Source of the DNA: Prostheceraeus crozeri
Lineage: Eukaryota; Platyhelminthes; Polycladida; Euryleptidae
Reading direction: 5' to 3'
NCBI GenBank assembly: GCA_907163375.1
Contig: CAJQUW010009088.1
Span: forward strand, 124,001 to 188,000
Length of the DNA stretch: 64,000 nt
A model generated the notes under the pieces. The model had not been told where the DNA came from. It saw only the letters and a program-made list of their open reading frames with translations, and made no database searches. Positions 39,673-51,160 of the stretch are shown one piece after another; the first letter of the stretch is position 1, and every line of letters starts with the position of its first letter. The translations under genes were made by a program, and so were the position numbers.

Positions 39673-40328
39673 TTCAAAATGCATGGTTCAATCCCCCTCT
39701 CAAATCTATTTCTTACGATTTGTACATTCGTTTTGTACTTATGTTCTGTTATTATGCCCGACACAGTTGCTTTTTGAACGGGTACCGTATCATATTTCTA
39801 CATGTCTCAAATCGTATTTCTATTTTTTGCGTAGATCGTGCTCTGAAGAAAGACTGAATGCCTCTTTTATTCATGCAATGCATGAAAAGTGATCTTCATG
39901 CGTCTATGATTGGAGTGATAATTTATTATCTATTCTCTCTGCGAGTTATCCGTTATTTTTGTTTTTTTTATGCCTGCTCCCATAAAAAATAGGGGAGTGT
40001 CGCGAACTTCTATTGTTAAATGTTCGTACGTATTATCAATCTGCTTTTGTCCAACTTTTATTGTTGAATGCTCCTATTATCAATTTGATATTGATGTCCG
40101 AGATCTGGATCAGTGTCAGTGGCGGCGCCAAGGGGTTACATACGGTTACTGATGGTAATCGCTAGAAATCGAATTACTTGTAACCGTTCTGTGAATTTGA
40201 GCTCATTGACGTGACGACTACATCAACATTAAAAAAACTTGTGCGTCTTATAGAATCTGAGTCATGTCAGTCTTATTCTATCAATAAAATGTTTGTGAGA
40301 CGCAGTGTCGACATGTGCACGTAGCAAC

Positions 40329-41084
40329 CAGGGATGCGGAGTCCTGACTCCGACTCCGGGGGTTGATAGGACTCCGGCTTTTGATAGGACTCCGACTCCG
40401 GGTGTCAAGCCTTTTTTGAAAAATCAACTGGTAGCCCATATCATAGATCATTATAGGCTTACCTGAACCTATATCTAGTGATCATTGTTGTATTAATTAT
40501 CAATCATTTTCGATGAAAGTTGATCAAATGTCGCCTTCAGTTGAATGCATGCGACTCGGCTCCTCCCATCTTCTTGATGTGTGCTTCACACGGTTTTTCT
40601 ACCAGGTCTCTGCCAGGCAAGATAATCCACATTCTTCTCCAAAAAAATAAGATCACACCTTCGATTTTAATACGCGCTTTGGAGGAGCCATCACACACGA
40701 TTAACGTGAGGATAAGAGGCAATGTTCTCAAACAAACTAGTATTTCATTTTTGTCTCTGATGTGACCTATGGCGCGTAGGTGTGATCGAGGCTAGGAAGG
40801 CTTGTCTTCTCTACTTAATCACCGAGTGAAATGACAATCCTTTTTTCAGTATCACGGTTCATTCCGTCAACTATTACAAGCTTTGCATGCAGCAGTGTCT
40901 CTGCACTTTTGTTTCATGGAGAAAGTTGACATCAAGACAGTGACAGATATGCACGAGAATAAATAATTTGCTTGTATTATATTTCGGGTCTAGTTATAGG
41001 CCGGAGTCTGGAGTCCTATCATTTGATAGGACTCCGACTCCAGCAAAAATGATAGGACTCCGGGACTCCGACTCCACATCCCTG
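40329..41084. mobile_element. Non-autonomous MITE (hAT-like) nested in the hAT
   Basis: Ends are CAGGGATGCGGAGTC and GACTCCACATCCCTG. It is flanked by the 8-bp words GTAGCAAC (40321-40328) and ATAGCAAC (41085-41092), which differ at one base. The subterminal regions are dense in the words GGACTCC and GACTCCG on both strands. No transposase frame is seen. The 756-bp size, end sequence and 8-bp duplication point to a hAT-driven MITE. Confidence 0.85.
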
Positions 41085-41309
41085 ATAGCAACTGACACAT
41101 AACGCTGTGGTTTGTGTGCACGAATGAAGGATCGCATTTCGTTACAATCAGTGACGATGACGAATACTTTATTGTTCGATTGAGGGTGCCCTTTCATTGG
41201 CCTTGCGAGTTATGAAGACAGGAATACAGAGACACGAACTGATTGTTTCATTCTGTGACTGAGACAGACACTTGCAGAATCAACAACCAGTGTTGCCAGA
41301 TTATCAGAT

Positions 41310-43425
41310 ATGGATAAATGGCTATTTTCTGCCAAAAGACGGAGGAGTCTTCGCCTAGTGATTCTACGGAAACAGCTGATAAACGTAAACGTGTAGCTCT
41401 TCGAAAATCTACTTCACCGACTGACCAGTGTGCCCCTTCCTCCGATAATGATCCGACGTCGCATACATCAAATGAAAGTGTATGTGCTATGCCTACTTCT
41501 CAACAGAAAGCTACCTCAACGATTGAACAGTGTGCCCCTTCCTCCGATATTGATCCAACGTCGCATACATCAAATGAAAGTGCGTGTCCAACTATTCTAA
41601 ATCAAAGAAATCAGGAGCTACCATCGTTGATTCCCTCGACGACAGTCATCGGGAGGCTGTGCAGCGTAACCATGAGTGCATGAAAATTATTTCTGATGTC
41701 TCAAGACTGACGACTGTTCAAAATATAGCACAGCGTGGCCACCGCGAAGCCAATGACACAAGTAACCACGGAAATTTTCTTGAAATTCTATATTTTTTGA
41801 AGCCATATTGCCAAGTTATTTACGACCGGCTAACCACATGACCCCGGAATGCTAAGTATACACATTATACCATGCAGAACGCTATCATTGAAATTATGGC
41901 AGAAATTATTCTTGAAGAAATAAAATCTGAAATACAAGAATCCAAATATTGAGCAGTTTTAGTGGATGAGACAAAGGATCTGTCTAAAGAAGAACAACTA
42001 CCGATAGTTATCAGGTATGTTTACGAATGTGAAATTCATGAAGAATTTGTAGGATTCACGATGGCTGAACAATTGGATGCAGAGAGCCTGACGAAGTATA
42101 TTCTGCAAGAACTGTTCAGTTTGGGGATTGATTTGCTTACATTAGTTGGTCAAGGCTACGATGGTGCATGCGTCATGAGCGGGCATCTTAGTGGAGTTCA
42201 GCAGCGAATTCGTGAGGTGGCTAGCAAAGCTTTGTATTTTCATTGTGCTAATCACAAATTGAATCTTGTTATTGTTGACTCAGTCAAGGGTGTGATGCCA
42301 GTTGCCGATTTTTTTGTCACACTTCAATCCGCTTACAACTTCCTTAGCGGATCCAATGTTCACAGTAGGTGGGTTGATTTCCAAAAAAAGATGGGTCTCA
42401 AACCTATCGAATTCAAACGTCTATCAGATACTCGCTGGTCTGCCCAAGTGAGAGCCGTCGCTGCTGTTAAGTTAAGATTCGCTGAATTTGTCGATTTTTT
42501 GCGTTCGATCATTTTGAATGACAAAAACAGGGAGCGAGCTGGTTCTGCGAAAAGTATCCTTTCCGAAATTAATCAAGCATTTCTCTACATCATGTTGGTA
42601 ATGTACGACTTACTCTCTGAAACAAAAAAGGCCTCTGACGTTCTACAGGATCCCAAAATCGATTTCGTGAAGGCGTCAAATTACATTGAAGTTATTGTGG
42701 AAGAGATTGCATCTTATCGCAATGATGCCAAAGCTAGCGATTACTATCAAAAGTCATTTGGAATGGCTGAAGGTAGCGATGTTCCTCGTTGCCGTGAATC
42801 CAGAAGACAGTCAAGCCTCACAGACAGATTTCAAGACTTCGTGGTGTATTCAACCGTTGGGTCAAGGGAAAATCCTACCACATCGGACGACATGAAAAGA
42901 CTGATATTATTCACTATTCTCGACAAATTGAGCTGTGAATTCAATGAACGATTTAATAGCTCAAATATGGACATCATGAGATCGCTGTCAGCACTGGATC
43001 CTCGTTCGAATAACTTTTTGAATGTTGATGAAATTCGCCCATTTGCTGAGCACTACGAAATTGACATGGAGGGACTTTCCATTGAAATGAGACACGCTAA
43101 GCGAATGGTCGACAGAAACGAGGTGAGATTGAACAATATCCTAGAACTTCTTGAATTTTTGAATCCTCTATCCATGGCATTCCATGAACTTAAGACAGCA
43201 TTAATTATTTCATTGACTCTACCATTTAGTACTGCTTGTGTTGAACGCACATTTAGTAAGTTAAAACTAATTAAAAACTATCTTCGAACGAGCATGCAAG
43301 ACAGCCGGTTGACAAATTTAGCTATCATTAGTGTTCATCGCAAGCGAGCTAAGAATGTCAATTTGGAGCATGTCATCAATAGATTTGTGCGAAAGTTCCC
43401 AAATAGTCGTTTAATGTTAGTTTGA
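41310..43425 (+). pseudogene. hAT transposase pseudogene
   Basis: The N-terminus ATGGATAAATGGCTATTTTC (41310) reads MDKWLFSAKR, usual for ZMYM/hAT transposases, then shifts frame near 41340. Residues for SPTDQCAPSSDNDPTSHTSN are duplicated (33-aa direct repeat). The BED/TTF zinc finger expected next is missing. A fragment near 41640-41760 (NIAQRGHREANDTSNHGNFL) is followed by a stop near 41950. The main frame 41962-43425 carries the catalytic region (DETKDLS, VGQGYDGACVMSG, FHCANHKLNL, SDTRWSAQ) and the C-terminal dimerisation motif CVERTFSKLKLIKNYLR. It cannot encode a whole enzyme. Confidence 0.88.
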
Positions 43426-44149
43426 CATTATAATTGCATTAGTTTGCATCTCAATTGTCTTTTTTATTTATCTCCATGTACAATTTTCAGCAACAATCAA
43501 CACGTCACAAAGATACGCGTGATTATTTATGGCCATCAAACATGTAGGGGTGCGTTGCATTGTATAATGAGCATATCTGATACATGCATGTAGACCTATA
43601 CATGCTTAGAAGAATGAATAACGTTTTGGCTTCTGTTGCTTGCATGAACAGAATCCCATGATTACATAGGCCAATATAAGTGCATGCGTTTTCAGCTTTG
43701 ACCTGCATGTTGGGTCTATATGTGCGTACATGACTGTATAGTTCAGGGGAGCACAGAAAGTTTTCATGTCCAAGCCATCTACACATCTGTGAGTATAATT
43801 TCATGAAAATAAGCAGCATCCGTTAAAAAATTCAGATCATTTATGTAACCAGCAATATAAGTGATGTAACCCATTAGTAACCGTTCTACTCGCTCGCTGG
43901 CGCCGCCACTGATCAGTGTTCAACAGCTTTGTTTGTTCAATGTTCTCTCTCACACAATACACTGACGCCGAACAGAGCACTCGTTTCCTCTTACATCGAA
44001 TCCGCCACAAGTACTTTAGCAGTCGATCAATTTCAAATGGCAGAGCCATAGAAAATCATGCTATTGAGATCGAATCAATCCAAGGATTCTCTGTTGGTCT
44101 CTTCTGTTATTATTGTGGAACTCCGTCGATAATGTGCTCCTTCCGTCAA

Positions 44150-45345
44150 CTATCATCTTAATGGCGTATCCCTGAAAAATTCAGTTTCACTGATTCAGAA
44201 AAATTAGTGATCACTGTGCAGTATGCACGCATCAGCTCAACCGCTTATGCCAGAGCATATTGTATCCTAAAATCTTTCTTTTGCCACAACTCCCGTATCT
44301 TAATGAAAGCCTTTGTTGTCTTTGTTCGTCCTCTTTTGGAATATGGAAGTGTCATCTTTTCACCGTAGCTCAAACGCGACATTTCCCGTATTGAGCGTGT
44401 TCAGAGATTCTTTACCCGCATCGTTTGTAAACGCTCTGGTATTAAGTATAACAGCTACTCTCATAGATAACAATTGCTAAAATTAAAATCACTAGAATAT
44501 AGGCGCATTTTGTTAGACTTGTACTTCTTGTATAAACTGCATTATAATCATTTCGACTTGTCGCTCAACTCTTTCTTTACCACGTACCACGGTCAATCAC
44601 GAAACAGCTGTCAGATTGTACTAGTCTTAAAAGTTAATTCGAACTATCTCAGTGGACTGTTTTTCTTCCGTGTCATCAAAATATGGAATTCATTGAACAA
44701 TTCAATAGTGAAAGCTCCAATCTTCATGAAATTCAAGAACAGACTCAAGTCAGTTGATCTAAGTGAATTTTGCTCATACTGTGACTGCTAATATGTGATT
44801 TCGCATATGATGATTTGACAAGTGTATTTTTTTACATTTGATGATAAATTCTTATTTAGATACATACTTATATTCCAGAGTGAAGATTCTCATCATAATG
44901 AAGATAAAGAAGAGTCTCAATTTCATTGATCCGAGTGAATTTTTCCATGTTGTGAGCATGATCATTAAAGTGCAAATTTTGTATAGATGATTTTGTTTCA
45001 TTTATTTCTATATTAGATGGCAAGCATTTACGTTCTTTTGTTCCATTGTGAGGACTCCCACCCAGTGAACTTTCATCATGTCGTGATCATTACTCTGCAA
45101 ATTTGTCAGTATACAGTATGACCCCATAATTCTAACTATTTTGTATGTGGTATATGATGTATATCATGATAGCTATGAAAATTTGTAAATATATATGTAT
45201 CATGTATTTTTTTAATTTATGGTATGCATATGTTACACGTGTTATCAACGCTTGCTTGCAAGTGCCCTTGCGGCCATCACTTTGCGTCTTCGGTATTTTT
45301 CAGAATAAACATTTATGACTTAAATGACTTCTTCACTTAAATGAC
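44150..45345 (+). mobile_element. LINE 3' fragment (CR1/Jockey-like), degenerate
   Basis: The C-terminal RT-flanking region is recognisable: LNGVSLK, a YARISSTAYARAYCILKSFF stretch, FVVFVRPLLEYGSVIFSP, RIERVQRFFTRIVCKRSGI and KSLEYRRILLDLYFLYKL. Stops near 44360 and 44465 break it. The 3' UTR ends with AATAAA near 45303 and AAATGACTT tail repeats (45320-45345). It is 5' truncated and lies directly beside the BEL 3' flank. Confidence 0.8.
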
Positions 45346-46632
45346 TTAAACTCATTTTGACACTATAACTGCCAATGCTATTTTCAGAAGACAGATGCGT
45401 AACAATAATAACAACTACTGCAGAAGAAAGAATTACAGGTTTGACTGAATATGGAAGATACCAGTCAAGATGAGATAAATACAGCGAAGAACGAGATTGC
45501 GGAAAACAAGCAGGAGCAGTCCGGCATCCAGAACGAATTCGAAATGAGGCCGAAAATGAGACTTTCACTAGATTATGTGCAGCTTTTGGCTACCATGAAA
45601 CTGCGCATCTGCCGCCTCTGCCTGATTCCAGTTCTTGCCAAACAGGATCAAAGAACAACGCATCCAGGCCTAAATCCAGTGGGAAGCAGAGTGAATTTTT
45701 CAGTAAAAATGAAATTGTGTATGCATTCTCTCATTATATGAAAAATTCGTGCTACGTCTAGAACCATAATTTTTGGCATGGGATTGTCAAGTCATTTCTT
45801 ATCATGTGTTTATGTGTTTGCGTTGTTATCATGCTTCTGATCGGTTGTGAATGAATGAGATAAATGGGGATAAATTTGACCGAAATGGTGTTTGCCGAAA
45901 TTTGGACAGGTGTTAGATCTGATTGTATTTGGCCTCATAGATAAAGGTATAAACTTCATAGGAAATGACCTGAGGACACTACATGCCAAAAATTGCGGCT
46001 CTAGACTTAGTACTTGTACTTTGAACGTAATCAGAGAAAACATATTATAGTCTCATTGTTGGCAAAAACGTCAATCTGTGTCCCATTGAACTTTCATGTG
46101 CTTTTATTTGATCTTGTCGGACAAGGAAGCGACCCGGGTAGAACTCGTCCGTGTGACACGCACATTTGTAGTATTCATTGGGTGTACATCATTTTGTGAA
46201 AGTCTCATTTTCGGCCCTACAGTTTCTTGCAGAAGGTGGGGTGGCTGCCCAACAAACATCAACGCGTATCAAATGACGCGTATGAACAAAAATGAAGAAT
46301 GATCATGCTCACAATATAAACAGATTCACTCCGATGGATGGAATTAAGTCTCTTCTTGAGCTTCATTATGCTTACAACCTTCACTATGGAACAAAAGTAT
46401 GAAGTGATCAATGAGTTGTTCAAACTGCGGAACCACTATTCAGGAGAAACTTTTCGTTAAAGCCTATTCAGGAGAAGCGGATGATTGACACATAAAAATA
46501 AATTGTTTATCTGAAGTTGACTAAAATGGAAATTAACTCAAGGTCGCGGTACAGCCGGGGAACTAAGTTGGGGCATGAATCACTAATGAACAGCTCAGAT
46601 CTGCACATGTGACTGATTCCAACCCAATAATA
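45346..46632. other. Stretch without a recognised element
   Basis: A plus-strand frame begins at 45451 with MEDTSQDEINTAKNEIAENK, preceded by an acceptor-like TTACAG. Its continuation switches frame (to ENETFTRLCAAFGYHETAH) and shows no known domain; it may be part of a LINE ORF1 or an old exon. The rest (45750-46630) shows nothing I can support. Confidence 0.3.
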
Positions 46633-48004
46633 CAAAGTGTGTCTAAAAAGTTCGGTGAATTTTCTCATTGAGCAATCAAACTTCTAGACATCACAAAAAT
46701 TAATTTATTGCCCTTCAAAATAGTCCCCACCCCTCTCAACACACCGCTGACAGCTCTCAAGAAGGTTTCGGAACCTCTCCGAAAAAGCATCCGCGGTAAT
46801 GGTCTACAGGAGCCTCGTCACAGTCTTCTGAATGTCTTCCACGTCGTCAAAACGAGCACCCTTGAGGGAATTCTTTAGTCGAGGAAAAAGGCAGAAGGCA
46901 GGTGGAGCCAGGTCTGGTAAGTAAGGTGGACGGTCAACCGCAGCAATACCACGTTGAGCAAAGAATTGTCGAGCACGAATCGCACTGTGAGCGTGTGCAT
47001 TGTCGTGAAGCAGCGCCCTCGATCCAGTCCTGTGCAGTTCTGGTCGGACACGACGAATGCGTTGCAACAATCGCCGCAAAACTTCTTCGGAAGGCGGCGT
47101 TCACTGTCTGACCGGAAGGTACAAATTCTTTGTGTACCTAACCGTCGTTGTCGAAGAAGGCTATCAGCATTGTGTTCACTTTCGACTTTTGAAGTCGACT
47201 CTTTGTGGGTCTTGGCGAAGATGGAGAACACCAAGCCATCGATTGGCGCTTGGTTTCTGGGTCGTATGGTAGCACCATGATTCATCTCCAGTAACAATGG
47301 TGGTGAGAAGGGAGGGATCATTTTGACATTGGTCGATGAAATCTTAGGAGTATTCCAGTCGTCTCTGCTTTTGCTCCTCAGTCAGTCAGTCTGTGTGGCA
47401 CAAAACGTGAACAAATCTTCCGCTTTCCAAGGTCTTCCCGAACGGTGGTGTGGACCGTGTCTTTACTCATTCCCAACTCCTCCGCCATCAACCGAAGTGT
47501 CATCCGCGTATCTTGATACAAAATGTCTCGCACATTTGCAATCATGACGTCAAATCTGCTTGTCGATGGAGGACCGGAGTCGTGTTTCGTCCTCCACCGA
47601 TTCTGCAACGTCTTTGAATTTTTTGAACCAATCGTAAACACACTTTTTTGCTAAGTGCATCCTCTCAATAGGCTTCAAGTAGCATTTCATGTGTCTCGGC
47701 TGCCGTCTTCTTCAACTTGAAGCAACTGATGTTAACTGAAGCAAATGATGTTAATGCGTTGGTCCGTTTGGACAAAGTGAGATGTTAATCGATTGCCTGC
47801 TACAGCATCATTCAAAGAGTGACGAACACTCCACATGAGATTGAACTTTTTAATGCGTCTGCAGATGTGTATGATAGTGCGTGCGCGTCATACCCTGCGC
47901 TATGTTTACTGACATCTCATTGAACATTGATATGTGTTTGTGTGTACACAGCTTCTTCTTTTTCAGAGATATCTAATCATTCACCGAACTTTTAAAACGC
48001 ACCT
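46633..48004 (-). mobile_element. mariner-family DNA transposon, inactive
   Basis: The ends are similar inverted repeats with AAGTTCGGTGAA (about 46648 and, inverted, about 47980), next to TA dinucleotides at 46631 and 48005. The minus strand encodes mariner pieces: VYDWFKKFK-like helix-turn-helix region and RLMAEELGMSKDTVHTTVRE (near 47470-47640), a TGDESWCYH region (near 47270), and LLHDNAHAHSAIRARQFFAQ, then YLPDLAPPAFCLFPRL (near 46860-47010). The third catalytic Asp (normally APSDY) reads PPAF, and several frame breaks are present, so it is dead. Confidence 0.88.
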
Positions 48005-49030
48005 TACAGTCATTGAAAAGTGTATCTAAGCGAAAACACAAGCGATTTTTGTGCCTAGCATGAAGCTTAACTTCCATTCTAGTGATTTTCTATGAATCAG
48101 CATATCCGCATTTCGGTCGATGACCTATCACAGGCAACCTAACATTACGAAGGCTAGGAAGTCAAATTTCCATGCTTGTGCAATTCTGGTCACATTGTTG
48201 TAATATGCAGAGTCACTTACACGCAAAAGGTGATATCAAAACGTCACAAAGCAAAAGGATAACATTTAATTGCTTCAGAACACAATCTGTAGGCCAACAA
48301 ACTTGCTTTATGTAATCATCAACCATGTTATCAACTATGCTTGTTATCATTAAGCTAGGTCTAATTATATAAAGAACGAGGAAAAACGTCGTCGGATGCC
48401 ATGCAGTACATTTTTATTGTACGACGCTTCTCACAGAGCTTAATCATGCAAAATATAACTATGAAATATCGTGCAGCACATGATAGGCCAACTTGATGAA
48501 GCAAGTAAAATTAACATAATGTATGTGGTATACGAAGACCCTTTTTCTCGTTCTTTGAATAATCAACGGGTTATGTGGAGGATTGCATTGCCAAATTACA
48601 GGCGTATTGATAGTGATAAACCATAATTAAGTTATTTTATTATGAAATATTATCTAATGAAAGATTTCTCCATATTACAAATTGAATTATCCTTAAACTT
48701 GTAGCCTGTTGTGTGTTCTGAAGAATCAAATCTGAGCTTCAAGGTCTCTCTTTTTCTTTCACACACACGCACATGCATGGAACTCTACATGGAAGACGTT
48801 TTCATTAAGTGGAAATAGGATGTGGAATAGAAATGTGGATGATGATTGAATGTCCACTATCACTCAAAAAACAAGTCTGGTGTCGAAAAGCAGAATCTTC
48901 TAGCATAAAATTATTTTTTTGTGTCATCATTCACTATTCTTTAGTTACAATACATTTTACTGCCTTCATAAGAAGGCCCAAAAGAATGAACCCCCCCTTT
49001 CATATGAACCCAAAGGAAATCAAACTACCA
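48005..49030. other. Unassigned AT-rich intergenic stretch
   Basis: I see no gene, tRNA or terminal repeat. It contains short low-complexity words only. Confidence 0.4.
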
Positions 49031-49103
49031 TTAGTCGTAGCTCAGTTGGTTAGAGCACAGGTCTACTTAACCTTGGTCGTAGGTTCGAATCCTACCAGCC
49101 GCA
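49031..49103 (+). pseudogene. tRNA-like sequence (tRNA pseudogene or SINE head)
   Basis: 73 nt with a perfect box A (TAGCTCAGTTGG), D arm, a good T arm (GTAGG TTCGAAT CCTAC) and box B GGTTCGAATCC. The anticodon stem pairs at four of five positions, giving loop CTACTTA (nominal anticodon ACT with a pyrimidine at 37). The acceptor stem pairs poorly (TTAGTCG with CAGCCGC). A functional tRNA is unlikely; decayed tRNA or SINE promoter is preferred. Confidence 0.65.
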
Positions 49104-49589
49104 CATCTTTTGCATGGCAATTTGATCTATCGTGTATTTAATTTCATTGTTGTTAATTAGTTAAGTATATTCTTATTAATGTAAGAATAAGATTTTTGAA
49201 TATACAAGTACAAGACAGCAAAGCAATATTTATTAATCAATTTTGAAATCAAGGCAAAATAATCCGAGAGCGAAACATATGTTATTTGTCTAAAGTCAGA
49301 TTATATAATTATCTTGCCTGTACGGGATTCTTCTCTATTAAGACTGTAAATTTATCTGGTGCGCCGTCACATCAAGGATGACCAGATGCATGTACTTCAT
49401 AAAACAATTCATGAAAGTATTAGATTTTTAGGGAAGATACAAAATGGGCTTAAGAAGAATAGAGTATTTCAGATTATTACATAGTTGTAGAATCGTTTTC
49501 AGAATCCATTCTATATTTCATAAAATTTGTTCCCACTGAAAATCTTGGATTCCATCGCGGACATCTGTGGTCCTAACAATCTGACATAC

Positions 49590-49742
49590 TTTATAACGGA
49601 TAGAGGATAGCTATATGATTGTCTGACATAGCTCGTGAAATTATTTGATATATCCCTCGGGCTAAAGCCCTCGGAATTCATCAAATAATTTACCTCTCTA
49701 TATCCCAGAGAATCGCACAGCCATCCTCTATCCATTACGTAA
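49590..49742. repeat. Imperfect fold-back (hairpin) sequence
   Basis: GGATAGAGGAT (49599-49609) is the inverse of ATCCTCTATCC (49723-49733), and AAATTATTTGAT is the inverse of ATCAAATAATTT nearer the centre. The turn is CCTCGGGCTAAAGCCCTCGG. It could be a short MITE or a cruciform-forming element; no target duplication was found. Confidence 0.65.
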
Positions 49743-50750
49743 GAAGGTGTTATAATGATCAGAAGCGGTTCTGTAATTTAGCCGTAGGGTTTTATAGCAA
49801 ACGGTTCTTTAACAAGTTCTTGTGAGACACCGTTTAAAACCCCTTCAAGCTCTATAGACATACAGAACTTTCACAGTACGATAGATTTTTCTCTGTAGTC
49901 TGGTGGGTATATACTTACATGATCTACCTTGTAGAAGGCAATGCTTGCTTGAGACTTTTTCGAACAAATATTGTAAAGAGAGGATCATCGAATGCAAATG
50001 CCGAACATTATGGAACAGAACGATTTGCTTTTTTATTGCTTCCAGATGACGAAAGCAAAGTTTAAATGTTTGCAAAGACACATCGTCTGCCCACTGGATC
50101 AAGATAGGTATTGTGCCCTGTATTGAGAATGATGAATAGTGGCGAATCTCAAGCAAGTAATAACTTATCTAAAGCACCTGTTCTTCTTCATTTCGGTAGA
50201 ATTACTCATTGGCAAGTAGACAGGGTTTCTACTTGCCCATCGATGTATACAGAGAAGCCAAAAAGATGTTACAGACATAAATGATCTGCGCCAACCAGGG
50301 AATTCAAACGATGCGACTTTCTTCGATCGATCGGTATTTCAATCATCCTTCATCTGTCACTATTCGACCGTTCAACGATCATCCCTGGTTGTAGAAGCGA
50401 TCGATCGATCATCGATCAACAGAAGTTGCAGAGGTGGAACATAGTTTTTCGCTATTCTTATCTTACTTAATACGTTCGTTATCTTGGAAACAGATAAAAT
50501 GCAGACGGTCGTCTGAGTAGTATATATATTCCTAGACTCTGTCCAACTACATAAAAATATGTAGTGTATCTGCAGATAATGTCTATGCTGAAGGAGTTGC
50601 AGTTCTCGTCAGACTTTTAGATTCATAGAAATATGAAAATTGAAATAAATAACTTGGTAGTTTATATTATACAAATCAAGCACATTGAATGTTGTCCAAT
50701 CCAAACAAAGAGTGCGCGAAATGCATAATGTCAAAAATCAAATCAATCGT
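49743..50750. other. Unassigned stretch with small inverted repeats
   Basis: No gene is supported. CAACCAGGG (50292) and CCCTGGTTG (50383) form an inverted pair around several CGATCGATCG words, and GGCAAGTAGA...TCTACTTGCC forms a small hairpin near 50211-50237. Confidence 0.4.
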
Positions 50751-51160
50751 CTAGCAAAAGCTTATTGTGCGACACAAATAGGGAGCGCTCGAGTTGGCAA
50801 GGTTTGTTGCGCGATCGCAGCCCGGATGATGAAAACTTTGATCGGGGGAGTTGAGACACACATATGCTTTACAATAGTAGGACGAAAGGACAGAGTCAGA
50901 CAAAAGTATTTTATCAAGAATGTTACCTTTCCGTGTAGGACAGTTGACTACTTGCATTAAATTCAAGCCTCCCTCAATGCAGCTTGTAGGTAATCTATTT
51001 AAGTCTCCAACAATCATGAGTTCAAAAGATGACTATCGCAAATATAGATAATAAAATCATTCACTTGCTGATAATTGGAGTTATTCAAATTCGGAGGAAT
51101 GTATATGACCAGCAAAGAAATACTTATTGAATTAAAATTTATACAAAGACATTCAATAAG

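Larger units (their letters stand above)
40117..43911 (+). mobile_element. hAT DNA transposon (ZMYM/DUF4371-type transposase), defective
   Basis: The terminal inverted repeats are CAGTGGCGGCGCCA (left) and TGGCGCCGCCACTG (right), flanked by a perfect 8-bp duplication ATCAGTGT (40109-40116 and 43912-43919), as expected for hAT. It carries a disrupted transposase and a nested MITE (40329-41084). It is recent relative to the BEL LTR it cut. Confidence 0.95.
10404..44009 (+). mobile_element. BEL/Pao LTR retroelement, young fossil split by a Polinton and a hAT (copy 2)
   Basis: The 5' LTR (10404-10612) and 3' LTR (39998-44009, itself interrupted) share about 209 bp that I read as differing at only two positions. 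Both begin TGTCG and end CCACA, and both are flanked by the 5-bp duplication AGTAC (10399-10403 and 44010-44014). Internal parts in order are primer-binding site, gag, aspartic protease, RT, RNase H, then after the Polinton the integrase. Removing the insertions leaves about 6.1 kb, a normal BEL length. LTR similarity implies a recent insertion. It has a few breaks besides the two insertions. Confidence 0.92.
39998..44009 (+). repeat. 3' LTR of BEL/Pao copy 2, interrupted by a hAT
   Basis: 39998-40116 and 43920-44009 together match the 209-bp 5' LTR. The hAT with its ATCAGTGT duplication accounts for the gap. AGTAC (44010-44014) is the second copy of the retroelement's target duplication. Confidence 0.9.

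Noticed and set aside
46875-47321. Separate plus- and minus-strand frames within the mariner as genes
   Set aside because: They are out-of-frame or antisense readings of the decayed mariner transposase.
49031-49103. Functional tRNA gene (Ser ACT or Lys CTT)
   Set aside because: Acceptor stem hardly pairs and the anticodon loop is abnormal; kept only as a tRNA-like pseudogene.
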